Positions 7,691 through 16,739 of a stretch of DNA of 64,000 nt are shown here, one piece after another. The notes under the pieces are model-generated. The model was not told the origin of the DNA. It ran no database searches and saw only the letters and a program-made list of their open reading frames with translations. The number at the start of each line of letters is the position of its first letter. Positions within the stretch are counted from its first letter, which is position 1. This DNA is from Clostridia bacterium (lineage in GTDB: Bacteria; Bacillota; Clostridia; TANB77; CAG-508), in NCBI GenBank assembly GCA_016290095.1, contig JAEESU010000006.1, positions 1-64,000 on the forward strand. Reading direction: 5' to 3'. Made by a program: the position numbers and the translations under genes.

Positions 7691-9181
7691 ATGAGAAATA
7701 AAGAGTTAAAATATTTATCATATTTATATATTGCATTACCTATAATACTGTTTGTAATAGGCTTTTTAAAGTTATATATATCAATTCCAATAACAGTAAT
7801 TATATTCATAATCTTGTACAAAGTATTTAGTGTCAGTATAAATGATGATGAATTTGTTATTGATTATAAAAATATAGCAATTATTTTTTCTATAACAGTG
7901 ATATTATGCATATTTGCAGGACATGGAAAGTTCTTTTATCAAAGTGATGACTATATTATTAGAAATGCAGTATTTAGAGATTTAGTTACTAAAAATTGGC
8001 CGGTTTATTATTCAAATAATAGTATGGCACTTACATATTATATTGGACAATGGATTGTACCTGCTTGTATAGGAAAAATATTTTTGTTTTTAAATCCAGA
8101 AACTGCGTTTATGAAAGCAAACTTATCATTATTATTATGGAATGCATTAGGAGTTACAATTTGTTTGTTGTGGTTAATAAAAATAATAAAACCAAATACC
8201 AAAGGAGACTGGTTTTTATGCGTTTTTGCTTTTCTATTTTTTAGTGGTTTAGATTTAATTGGAATGCTCATTATACAAACATATCCAGTATGTATAGTGA
8301 GACAACACATAGAATGGTGGGGAATATTTTTTCAATTTAGTTCAATGATTACTCAACTATTTTGGGTATTTAATCAATGTATTGTTCCGTGGATTGTTAC
8401 ATTAATGGTTTTAGAAGAAAAGAAAGTTAATAATTATATTGTACTAATACTTTTTGCGGTTCCATATGGACCAATTCCATGTGTTGGGTTAGCTTTAATA
8501 CTTGCATTTAAAGGAATTGAATTATTAATAAATTCAATAAAAAATAAAGAAATAAAGCAATTTATAAAAAATGTATTTTCTTTGCAAAATATTTTAACAT
8601 TTTTTACTATTTTGCCAGTGTATTTTTTGTATTATACAGCAAACTCATCAGTACAGGGGGGTGCTGAGGGATCAATTATTTATGTAATAGATGGCTTATT
8701 TACTCCAACTCGAATAATTATTGAATTGCTTTTTTGGTTTGTAGAGGTTGGAATTTATGGAATATTCTTATACAAAAAACATAAAAAAGATATTTTATAT
8801 TATTTAGTTTTTATATCATTATTAATAATTCCTTTCTTTGGAATAGGATACGAGTTTGATTTTTCAATGAGAGCATCAATACCTTGTTTGGTAGTAATTG
8901 ATGTTTGGGTTGTTGAACTATTAATTGAATTAACAAAGAAAGAGAGTTTTAAGAATAATACTTTAACAGCAATATTATTACTAATTGTTTTTTGGATAGG
9001 AACATTTACGCCATTATTTGAGTTTTACAGAGGTATTAATTATGCAGTTAATCATTATGATATAAATGAATCTGCAGATCCAATCGTTACACTAGAAGGA
9101 AAACCAGAAGATACAATAACGAATTTTGTGGTGAAAAATCCCCAAAAAAGCTCATCATTTTATAAATATTTAGCAAAATAA
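7691..9181 (+). CDS. Polytopic membrane protein, GT-C-like (hypothetical), 496 aa
   Basis: About ten or more hydrophobic helices run through the protein. Polar loops carry the pattern RQHIEWWGIFFQFSSMITQLF, which recalls GT-C-type lipid-linked glycosyltransferases of Clostridia, but I cannot name the family. The reading frame extends upstream to 7595; GGAG at 7682-7685 and the promoter at 7629 support the ATG at 7691. Being first in a CDP-sugar operon suggests a role in transfer or export of surface glycan. Confidence 0.75.
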   Translation: MRNKELKYLSYLYIALPIILFVIGFLKLYISIPITVIIFIILYKVFSVSINDDEFVIDYKNIAIIFSITVILCIFAGHGKFFYQSDDYIIRNAVFRDLVTKNWPVYYSNNSMALTYYIGQWIVPACIGKIFLFLNPETAFMKANLSLLLWNALGVTICLLWLIKIIKPNTKGDWFLCVFAFLFFSGLDLIGMLIIQTYPVCIVRQHIEWWGIFFQFSSMITQLFWVFNQCIVPWIVTLMVLEEKKVNNYIVLILFAVPYGPIPCVGLALILAFKGIELLINSIKNKEIKQFIKNVFSLQNILTFFTILPVYFLYYTANSSVQGGAEGSIIYVIDGLFTPTRIIIELLFWFVEVGIYGIFLYKKHKKDILYYLVFISLLIIPFFGIGYEFDFSMRASIPCLVVIDVWVVELLIELTKKESFKNNTLTAILLLIVFWIGTFTPLFEFYRGINYAVNHYDINESADPIVTLEGKPEDTITNFVVKNPQKSSSFYKYLAK

Positions 9182-9230
9182 AAGTTTATAGGTATCTATT
9201 AAACCTAAATTAATATAAGGAAGTATTTAT

Positions 9231-10010
9231 ATGAAAGTTGTTATTTTAGCAGGTGGATTAGGAACAAGAATTTCCGAAGAATCACACTTAAAACCAAAAC
9301 CAATGATTGAAATAGGAGAAATGCCAATTTTATGGCATATAATGAAAGAATATTATAGCCAGGGTTTTGATGATTTTGTTATTTGTTTAGGATATAAAGG
9401 ATATAAAATAAAGGAATTCTTTAATGACTATAATTTATATACATCAGATGTTACTTTTGATTTTAGTAATAATAGTATAGAGGTTAATAATAGTAATTCA
9501 GAGAAATGGAAAGTCACATTAGTAGATACTGGGCTTAATACTTTAACTGCAGGAAGATTAAAAAGAGTAAGAAAGTATCTTAATGAAGAACCATTTATGA
9601 TTACATATGGCGATGGAGTAAGTGACATAGATATTAATAAGTTACTAGAATTTCACAATTCTCATAACGAAATTGTCACAATTACTACTTATAATTTTGG
9701 ACAAAGATTTGGTGTAGTTGATGTTGATTCAAATGGAGTAGTTACAGAGTTTAGAGAGAAAAAAACTACAGATGGTAGTTTAATAAATGCAGGATACATG
9801 GTAATGGAGCCAGAAGTGTTTAATTTCTTTCCTGAAGAAAGTGACGATTTAATGTTAGAAGAACTACTAGAAACGTTAGCAAAAGAGAGAAAACTAAATA
9901 CATATACACATACTGGTTTTTGGTTTGGTATGGATACACAAAGAGATAAAAAGCAATTAGAAGATATGTGGAGATCTGGAAATGCAAAATGGAAAAGATG
10001 GGATGATTAA
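9231..10010 (+). CDS. rfbF: Glucose-1-phosphate cytidylyltransferase
   Basis: Makes CDP-glucose from CTP and glucose-1-phosphate, the entry step to CDP-3,6-dideoxyhexoses. The nucleotidyltransferase motif LAGGLGTRISEE is at residues 6-17, KPKPMIEIG follows, and the C-terminal FWFGMDTQRDKKQLEDMW is typical of RfbF. 259 residues is the family length. Start ATG follows AAGGAA. The stop codon is one base before the rfbG start, showing tight coupling. Confidence 0.96.
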   Translation: MKVVILAGGLGTRISEESHLKPKPMIEIGEMPILWHIMKEYYSQGFDDFVICLGYKGYKIKEFFNDYNLYTSDVTFDFSNNSIEVNNSNSEKWKVTLVDTGLNTLTAGRLKRVRKYLNEEPFMITYGDGVSDIDINKLLEFHNSHNEIVTITTYNFGQRFGVVDVDSNGVVTEFREKKTTDGSLINAGYMVMEPEVFNFFPEESDDLMLEELLETLAKERKLNTYTHTGFWFGMDTQRDKKQLEDMWRSGNAKWKRWDD

Positions 10011-10011
10011 T

Positions 10012-11052
10012 ATGGTAGATTTAAGTTTTTTTAATGGTAAAAAAGTATTTGTTACAGGACATACTGGATTTAAAGGAACTTGGCTTTCAAAAGTGTTAAT
10101 AGATTGTGGTGCTATAGTATCTGGATATGCTTTGGAACCAGAAAAAAATAGTTTATTTAGGAAAATTGATTTATCATCAAAGATGATGTCAGTAATTGGA
10201 GATATAAGAGATATCGAAAAACTAAAAGAAACAATGAAAGAGTTTTCTCCAGAAATTGTAATTCATATGGCAGCACAACCAATAGTTATTAGATCATATA
10301 AAGAACCAAGATATACATATGAAACGAACGTAATGGGAGTTGTTAATGTGCTTGAATGTGTTAGAGAATGCGAATCTGTAAAAAGCTTTTTAAATATTAC
10401 TACTGATAAAGTATATGAAAACAATGATTTAGATGAAGCATTTAAAGAAGATGATAAATTAAATGGACATGATCCATATTCTAATAGTAAATCATGTTCA
10501 GAATTAATTACAAATACGTATAGATTATCATTTTTCAAAGATAGAGAAATCGGAATTTCAACTGCTAGAGCGGGAAATGTTTTAGGTGGAGGAGATTATG
10601 CAGATAACAGAATAATTCCTGATTGTGTTAGAGCTGCAAAATTCGAGAGCGAAATAATTGTTAGAAATCCATATTCAATAAGACCATATCAACATGTTTT
10701 AGATGCTATTTTTGCTTATTTGTTAATAATAGAAAAACAATATGAAAATCCAGATTATAGTGGTGCATATAATATAGGACCAGTAGAAGATGATATAATC
10801 ACTACTAAAAAACTAGTTAATCTATTTTGTGAAAAATGGGGAAATGGTGTTACTTGGAAGAAGAGCTTGTCAGATGGACCATATGAAAATCAGTTTTTAA
10901 GATTGAACTGTGATAAGATGAAAGAAAAGTTTAATTGGAATCCTTTATGGAATATTTCGCAAACTATTGAAAAAGTTGTTGAATTTGAACAATATAACGA
11001 GGATAAATACGAAGAATGTATGGAAAAACAAATTAAAGAGTTTTGTAAATAA
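10012..11052 (+). CDS. rfbG: CDP-glucose 4,6-dehydratase
   Basis: A short-chain dehydrogenase that turns CDP-glucose into CDP-4-keto-6-deoxyglucose. The Rossmann motif VTGHTGFKGTW is near the N-terminus; further on are THIS-type catalytic elements TTDKVYEN and the YSNSK (YxxxK) active-site pair, and AGNVLGGGDYADNRIIPD is characteristic of RfbG. In-frame ATGs at 9982 and 10003 also exist; 10012 or 10003 gives the usual N-terminus, and the choice between these two is open. Confidence 0.95.
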   Translation: MVDLSFFNGKKVFVTGHTGFKGTWLSKVLIDCGAIVSGYALEPEKNSLFRKIDLSSKMMSVIGDIRDIEKLKETMKEFSPEIVIHMAAQPIVIRSYKEPRYTYETNVMGVVNVLECVRECESVKSFLNITTDKVYENNDLDEAFKEDDKLNGHDPYSNSKSCSELITNTYRLSFFKDREIGISTARAGNVLGGGDYADNRIIPDCVRAAKFESEIIVRNPYSIRPYQHVLDAIFAYLLIIEKQYENPDYSGAYNIGPVEDDIITTKKLVNLFCEKWGNGVTWKKSLSDGPYENQFLRLNCDKMKEKFNWNPLWNISQTIEKVVEFEQYNEDKYEECMEKQIKEFCK

Positions 11053-11071
11053 TTATAGGAGATATTATTAG

Positions 11072-12412
11072 ATGTTTGAAAACAAAAATGAAAAAGAAGC
11101 CAGAGAAGAAATTCTTTCTTATGTAAAAGAGTATTATAATAAATTTCATAAGAAAAATGACGAGTTTAAAGAAGGCGATAAGATTAATTATGCTTCTAGA
11201 GTTTATGATGAAAATGAAATGATGAATTTAGTAGATAGTTCTTTAGAATTTTGGCTAACATCTGGTAGATATACTAGAGAATTCGAAGAAGAATTTGCAA
11301 AAAAAATAAATGTTAAATATTGTAGTTTAGTAAATTCTGGGTCTTCTGCAAATTTACTTGCTTTTATGTGTTTAACATCACCTTTGCTTGAAGCGAGAGC
11401 TATAAAAAGAGGAGATGAAATAATTACAGTTGCAGCTGGATTTCCTACTACAATTTCACCAATAGTGCAATATGGTGCAATTCCAGTTTTTGTAGATATA
11501 ACAATTCCACAATATAATATTGATTGTGATATGCTTGAAAAAGCTTTATCAAAAAAGACAAAAGCTGTAATGATAGCACATACATTAGGAAATCCTTTTA
11601 ATTTGAAAAAAGTTAAAGAGTTTTGTTATAAGAATAATTTATGGCTTGTAGAAGATAATTGTGATGCATTAGGAAGTAAATATATAATTGATGGAGAAGA
11701 AAAATATACAGGAACAGTTGGAGATATTGGAACTTCAAGTTTTTACCCACCACATCATATGACGATGGGTGAAGGTGGAGCTGTATATACTAATAATCCA
11801 TTATTACATAAGATAATTAGATCATTTAGAGATTGGGGAAGAGAGTGTAGTTGTCCATCTGGAGTTGATAATTTATGTGGACATAGATTTGATGGACAAT
11901 TCGGAGATTTACCTAAAGGATATGATCATAAATATGTATATTCTCATTTTGGATATAATCTAAAAGCAACTGATATGCAAGCCGCAATTGGTTGTGCACA
12001 GCTAAAAAAAATTAATGATTTTACACAAAGAAGAAGAGAAAACTTTAATAGGTTAAAAGAAGGACTAAAAGATTTATCAGATAAAATAATTCTTCCAGAG
12101 CCAGAAAAAGATTCTATTCCTAGTTGGTTTGGATTTCTAATTACATGCAAAGATGGAATTAATAGAAATGAATTGGTTAGATATTTAGAAGAAAATGGAA
12201 TACAGACAAGAAACTTATTTGCTGGAAACATTATTAAACATCCATGTTTTAATGGAATGCGAGAAAAAAATGAGGGCTATAGAGTTGTTGGAGAATTAAA
12301 TAATACAGATAATGTTATGAATAATAGTTTTTGGATTGGCGTATATCCAGGAATGACTGAAAAACAAATTGATTACATGATTGATAGAATAAAAAACTAT
12401 ATATTAAAATAA
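11072..12412 (+). CDS. rfbH: CDP-4-keto-6-deoxy-glucose 3-dehydratase (E1)
   Basis: A PMP- and [2Fe-2S]-dependent dehydratase that removes the C3 hydroxyl to give the 3,6-dideoxy sugar. The aspartate-aminotransferase fold has the usual lysine replaced by histidine (H228/H229 in PPHHMTMGEGG), the hallmark of E1. Four cysteines in the pattern C197-X61-C259-X-C261-X7-C269 match the known cluster-binding set. 446 residues is normal. E1 needs an electron-transferring reductase (E3, AscD/RfbI), which is not encoded in this window. AGGAG precedes the ATG. Confidence 0.96.
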   Translation: MFENKNEKEAREEILSYVKEYYNKFHKKNDEFKEGDKINYASRVYDENEMMNLVDSSLEFWLTSGRYTREFEEEFAKKINVKYCSLVNSGSSANLLAFMCLTSPLLEARAIKRGDEIITVAAGFPTTISPIVQYGAIPVFVDITIPQYNIDCDMLEKALSKKTKAVMIAHTLGNPFNLKKVKEFCYKNNLWLVEDNCDALGSKYIIDGEEKYTGTVGDIGTSSFYPPHHMTMGEGGAVYTNNPLLHKIIRSFRDWGRECSCPSGVDNLCGHRFDGQFGDLPKGYDHKYVYSHFGYNLKATDMQAAIGCAQLKKINDFTQRRRENFNRLKEGLKDLSDKIILPEPEKDSIPSWFGFLITCKDGINRNELVRYLEENGIQTRNLFAGNIIKHPCFNGMREKNEGYRVVGELNNTDNVMNNSFWIGVYPGMTEKQIDYMIDRIKNYILK

Positions 12413-12437
12413 AGTTTTAGGAGTAATAAGTAATAGT

Positions 12438-13067
12438 ATGAATAAAATTGAAATAATAGAAAAAATAAAGCAAGAAAAAATAATTTCTGTAGTAAGATAT
12501 AAAGATCAAGAAAAAATTGAAAAGATAGTAGAGAGCATTATAGAAGGTGGAATTAATTTAATAGAAATAACAATGACTATACCAAATGCTATTGAAATAA
12601 TAAAAAAACTTGCAAATAAGTATAAAGATTCTAATGTTATTATTGGTGCAGGAACTGTTGTAGATTTTCAAATAGCTAAAGAAGCAATAGATGTAGGAGC
12701 ACAATTTGTTGTAAGTCCAATTTTAAATAAAGAAATAATAAAAGTATGCAATGAATTAAATATAGTTACAATACCAGGAATAGCAACACCAACAGAAGCT
12801 TATGAAGCAATGAAAAGTGGTGCAGAAATATTAAAATTATTTCCAAGTAACATATTTAAACCTAATATAATAAAAACTCTAAAAGGACCTTTCCCAGAGA
12901 TCAAATTGATGCCAACTGGTGGAATTAATCTAGATAATATGAATGAGTGGATTGATAATGGTGCTATTGCATTAGGAATAGGTGGAGAATTACTAAAAGG
13001 ATTTAATGGTGATAATTATGAAGAAATAATTAACACGGTAAGATTATTTAGAAAAAAAATAATTTAA
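12438..13067 (+). CDS. eda: KDPG/KHG-type aldolase
   Basis: A class I aldolase of the 2-keto-3-deoxy-6-phosphogluconate family, which releases pyruvate from 2-keto-3-deoxy acids. The Schiff-base lysine is K133 in EILKLFPS; E43 in LIEITMT and the phosphate loop PTGGI are present, so the site looks intact. 209 residues is the normal length. No Entner-Doudoroff partner (edd, kdgK) is adjacent. Its place between rfbH and a thiamine-diphosphate enzyme that may consume pyruvate suggests a role in sugar branching, or a different acyl substrate; this is inference. Confidence 0.9.
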   Translation: MNKIEIIEKIKQEKIISVVRYKDQEKIEKIVESIIEGGINLIEITMTIPNAIEIIKKLANKYKDSNVIIGAGTVVDFQIAKEAIDVGAQFVVSPILNKEIIKVCNELNIVTIPGIATPTEAYEAMKSGAEILKLFPSNIFKPNIIKTLKGPFPEIKLMPTGGINLDNMNEWIDNGAIALGIGGELLKGFNGDNYEEIINTVRLFRKKII

Positions 13068-13135
13068 TAAAAAAAATAAATAAATAAATAATTTTATTTA
13101 TAGGATAAAAAATTATATAGAGGAAAGTTAAGTTT

Positions 13136-14947
13136 ATGAAAATTAAAGTTTCGGATTATATTGCTAATTTTTTAGTAGAGAGCGGAATAACAGATGTTTT
13201 TATGGTAGTAGGTGGAGGTGCAATGCATTTAGATGATAGCTTTGGACATCATCCTGATTTACATTGTATATTTAACCATCATGAACAAGCTTGTAGCATA
13301 GCTGCTGAAAGCTATGCTAGAGTAAATAATAAAATAGCTGCAGTGTGTGTAACAACAGGGCCTGGTGGAACAAATGCAATAACAGGAGTAGTTGGAGCTT
13401 ATTTAGATTCAATTCCAATGTTAGTAATTTCTGGACAAGTTAGATATGATACTACAGCAAGAAGCACAGGACTAGATTTAAGAGCAATGGGAGATCAAGA
13501 GTTTGATATTTGCAAAGCTGTAAATTCTATGACTAAATATTGTGAAATGGTAATAGAACCAAATAAAATTAAATATTGCCTTCAAAAAGCTATTCATATA
13601 GCTAAATCTGGAAGACAAGGACCTTGTTGGTTAGATATTCCAATGAATGTTCAAGGAGCGTATATTGAGACTGAGGATTTAGAGGAATATGATTTTAATG
13701 AATATGATAAAGAACTACCAATATTAGATGAAAGTCTATTAGATACAATAATAGAAAAAATAAAAAATTCTAAAAGACCTGTATTATATGCTGGAAGTGC
13801 AATAAGATGGTCTGGTGCATATAATGGCTTTTTAGAATTAATTAAAAAATTAAATATTCCAATTGTAACAGCTTGGAATAGTATAGATTTAATTCATGAT
13901 GAGCACCCACTATATGTTGGACGTGGTGGAAATATGGGAGATAGGCCAGGAAATTTTGCTGTTCAAAATAGTGATTTAATTTTATCTGTTGGATGTAGAT
14001 TAAGCATTAGACAAGTAGGATATAATTGGAAAACTTGGGCTAGAGAAGCATTTGTAATAGATGTAGATATTGATAAAGCAGAATTACAAAAACCAACATT
14101 ACATGTGGATATTCCAGTACATGCAGATGCTAAAGATTTTATAGAAGCAATGAATTTAAAAATTAAAGATAAGTTGTTTAATAATGTAGAATGGTTAGAC
14201 AGATGTAGATTATGGAAAAAAGAATATCCTGTAGTGCAAGAGAAACATTATGAAGTAAATGAAAATTTTGCTAATGTATATTGCTTTATTAAAGAACTAA
14301 GTAATTCTTTGAAAGAAGGACAAATTACTGTAGTAAGTAATGGAGCCGCTTGTGTTGTTGGAAGTCATGCATATACAATAAAACCAAATCAAAGATTTAT
14401 TATAAACTCTGCAATAGCATCTATGGGATATGGATTGCCAGCAGCTATAGGAGTTTGTGAAGCTGAAAAAGAAAAAGACATTGTTTGCATAGAAGGTGAT
14501 GGAAGTATACAAATGAATTTACAAGAATTGCAAACAATGGTACATCATCAATATCCAATTAAATTATTTGTTATAAATAATGATGGTTATCATTCAATAA
14601 GGCAAACACAAAATAATTTCTTTAAAAAACCATTAATAGGAATTGGATCAGATAGTGGAGATATTAGTTTCCCAAAAATGGAAAAAATAGCAGAAGCATA
14701 TGGAATAAGATATTTTTCAATTAATACAAATAAAGATATTACTAAAAACATAATAAATGTTTTAAAACAAAATGGTCCGGTTATGTGTGAAGTTTTCGTG
14801 GACACTGAACAAAAATTTGAGCCTAAATCCTCATCAAAACGTTTAGAAAATGGAGCAATTATTTCACCACCATTAGAAGATTTAGCTCCATTTCTTCCAA
14901 AAGATGAATTAGAAAAAAATATGATTATTCCTTTGATTGGAGAATAA
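13136..14947 (+). CDS. Thiamine-diphosphate enzyme, acetolactate synthase/YerE-like
   Basis: A 603-residue enzyme with the three domains of the acetolactate-synthase superfamily. The cofactor-activating glutamate is E50 in NHHEQA, GPGGTNAITGV follows, and the ThDP/Mg motif GDGS (454-457) is separated from NN (481-482) by the canonical interval. YerE of Yersinia, a relative, decarboxylates pyruvate and adds the two-carbon unit to a CDP-3,6-dideoxy-4-keto sugar to form yersiniose. The rfbFGH neighbourhood makes that the best guess. A true catabolic or biosynthetic acetolactate synthase is unlikely, because no small subunit or ilv gene is near. Confidence 0.85.
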   Translation: MKIKVSDYIANFLVESGITDVFMVVGGGAMHLDDSFGHHPDLHCIFNHHEQACSIAAESYARVNNKIAAVCVTTGPGGTNAITGVVGAYLDSIPMLVISGQVRYDTTARSTGLDLRAMGDQEFDICKAVNSMTKYCEMVIEPNKIKYCLQKAIHIAKSGRQGPCWLDIPMNVQGAYIETEDLEEYDFNEYDKELPILDESLLDTIIEKIKNSKRPVLYAGSAIRWSGAYNGFLELIKKLNIPIVTAWNSIDLIHDEHPLYVGRGGNMGDRPGNFAVQNSDLILSVGCRLSIRQVGYNWKTWAREAFVIDVDIDKAELQKPTLHVDIPVHADAKDFIEAMNLKIKDKLFNNVEWLDRCRLWKKEYPVVQEKHYEVNENFANVYCFIKELSNSLKEGQITVVSNGAACVVGSHAYTIKPNQRFIINSAIASMGYGLPAAIGVCEAEKEKDIVCIEGDGSIQMNLQELQTMVHHQYPIKLFVINNDGYHSIRQTQNNFFKKPLIGIGSDSGDISFPKMEKIAEAYGIRYFSINTNKDITKNIINVLKQNGPVMCEVFVDTEQKFEPKSSSKRLENGAIISPPLEDLAPFLPKDELEKNMIIPLIGE

Positions 14948-14948
14948 T

Positions 14949-15704
14949 ATGTTAGATGTTTTAAAATATAAAATAGTTGTTTTTGACCTAGATGGTACTA
15001 TTTATTATGGAGATAAGATAATAGATGGGGCAAATGATGTAATAAGATATTTTAGGGAAAAACAAATTAAGGTTTACTTTGTATCAAATAATTCATTTAA
15101 AAAAAGAGAGCAGATATATAAAAAATTAGTTGATATGGGAATTAGCTGCAATGTAGAAGAAGTACTAAATTCAGGATTAATATCTTCTTTTATTATTAAT
15201 AAATTTGGAATTAAAGATATATATGTGTTTGGATCAGATAATTTAAAAGAAGAATTAAAAAATAATAATGTTAGTATCAGTGAAAATATTGATGATGCCA
15301 AGAACTTAATAATTGGATACAATCCAGATTTTAATTATGAGAAATTAACAAATGCAGTAAATGTTGCTTTAAAAGCAGATAAAATAATTGTTTGTAATGA
15401 AGATAAAATATTTCCTGGAAAAGATGGAAGACTAATGCCTGGATGTGGTGCAATGGTTGCACCAGTTTTATTTTGCTCTAATAGAAAATATGATTATTTT
15501 GTTGGAAAGCCAAATCCTTTAATGATTAATATGGTTGCAGAAAAAAATAAAGTTGATATAAAAGACATTCTTATTATAGGCGATAATTATGAAACAGATA
15601 TACAAATGGCAATAAAAGCCAATTGTGATTCTATATATATTGGAAAAGAAAAATATGAGAATACGATTTGTGTAGAGAAAATAATAGATGTTTTAAATAT
15701 TTAA
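14949..15704 (+). CDS. HAD-IIA family sugar phosphatase (NagD-like)
   Basis: Haloacid dehalogenase phosphatase with motif I FDLDGTIYYGD, motif II VSNNS, and motifs III/IV in GKPNP and IIGDNYETDIQMA; the C2 cap lies between them. GGAG at 14939-14942 fits the ATG at 14949 better than an upstream TTG at 14937. The ribosome site lies inside the end of the preceding gene, so translation is coupled. Substrate unknown; in this operon a phosphorylated sugar or aldol product is plausible. Confidence 0.88.
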   Translation: MLDVLKYKIVVFDLDGTIYYGDKIIDGANDVIRYFREKQIKVYFVSNNSFKKREQIYKKLVDMGISCNVEEVLNSGLISSFIINKFGIKDIYVFGSDNLKEELKNNNVSISENIDDAKNLIIGYNPDFNYEKLTNAVNVALKADKIIVCNEDKIFPGKDGRLMPGCGAMVAPVLFCSNRKYDYFVGKPNPLMINMVAEKNKVDIKDILIIGDNYETDIQMAIKANCDSIYIGKEKYENTICVEKIIDVLNI

Positions 15705-15718
15705 TATTGGAGTAGCTT

Positions 15719-15799
15719 ATGAAAAAAGTTATAATAATAGGTGCTCCAGGTATGATTGAAATTAAATTATTAAATAATAGAAGAGGTTATAATGTTTAA
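15719..15799 (+). pseudogene. 26-codon Rossmann-start remnant
   Basis: A short frame with a good ribosome site (TTGGAG) begins MKKVIIIGAPGMIE, the exact look of a nucleotide-binding Rossmann N-terminus, then stops after 26 codons with a tail (IKLLNNRRGYNV) that no longer resembles the fold. I read it as the 5' stub left by deletion of a dehydrogenase or epimerase gene. It overlaps the start of the FkbM gene by 8 bases and may now only serve translational coupling. Confidence 0.55.
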
Positions 15800-16736
15800 A
15801 GAATTGAAAAAAGAATTTGATATTAAAAACGATAAAGTAACGTATTTTAAGCAAGTACATGAAAATATAATGAATTTTAAAGATATTATAGAATATATCA
15901 AAGACTCTGATATAGAAGAATTAATATTTAAAAATGATGGTGTACAAATATTGCTAAATGATTCTTTTAGTAATATTCGAATGAATGTAGATGAAACAGA
16001 TTTTGAAGAAGTACCCATATCATTATTGTGTTTTGGGCATTATGAATTAGAAGAAACAAATATTGTGCTAAAGGTTCTAGAAATGATAAAAAAAGATAAT
16101 AAGGTAGTTCTAGATATTGGTGCAAATTTGGGATGGTATTCTTTAAATATTTTAAAGAAATTTACTAAATCAGAAGTGTATTCTTTTGAACCTTCAAAAG
16201 AAACTTTTGAAAGGCTAAAAAATAATTTTAGTTTAAATAATTTATTAACTGATAAATTACAAAATGTTGGTTTATATAATGAAGATGGAAGTATAGATTT
16301 TTATTATGATAAAGCTGGATCTGGGGCTTCTTCTATGAAAAATATTAGAGAAAGAAATACAGTTGAAAAAATATCTGTTCCAGTAAAAAAACTAGATAAT
16401 TGGTGTAAAGAGAAGAATATTAAAGAAATTGATTTCATTAAATGTGATGTTGAAGGTGCAGAGCTTTTTGTTTATCAAGGCGGAAAAGATACCATTGAAA
16501 AATATAAGCCAATTATATTTTCAGAGATGCTAAGAAAATGGTCTGCAAAATTTGGATATCATCCAAATGATATAATTAAATTCATGAAAGATATAGGATA
16601 TAATTGTTATGTTATATATAATGACAAATTAAAAGAAATAAATGAGGTTACTGAAGAAACAGTTGAAACAAATTATTTCTTTCTAAATAGACAAAAACAT
16701 GCTGATATAATAGAAAAATTACTATATAAGGAGTAA
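15792..16736 (+). CDS. FkbM-family methyltransferase
   Basis: A SAM-dependent methyltransferase of the FkbM (Methyltransf_21) type, which usually O-methylates sugars or polyketides. The SAM-binding loop is VLDIGANLGWYSLNI (about residues 105-120), followed by the acidic EVYSFEPSKETF and the later DFIKCDVEGAE signature. About 100 N-terminal residues precede the core. 314 aa. GAGG precedes the ATG. In this operon it probably methylates the deoxysugar or a sugar of the glycan. Confidence 0.9.
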   Translation: MFKELKKEFDIKNDKVTYFKQVHENIMNFKDIIEYIKDSDIEELIFKNDGVQILLNDSFSNIRMNVDETDFEEVPISLLCFGHYELEETNIVLKVLEMIKKDNKVVLDIGANLGWYSLNILKKFTKSEVYSFEPSKETFERLKNNFSLNNLLTDKLQNVGLYNEDGSIDFYYDKAGSGASSMKNIRERNTVEKISVPVKKLDNWCKEKNIKEIDFIKCDVEGAELFVYQGGKDTIEKYKPIIFSEMLRKWSAKFGYHPNDIIKFMKDIGYNCYVIYNDKLKEINEVTEETVETNYFFLNRQKHADIIEKLLYKE

Positions 16737-16739
16737 ACT

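Noticed and set aside
13136..14947. A true acetolactate synthase large subunit (ilvB)
   Set aside because: No ilvN/ilvC/ilvD neighbours and a CDP-dideoxysugar context; a YerE-like role fits better, although the activity is unproved.
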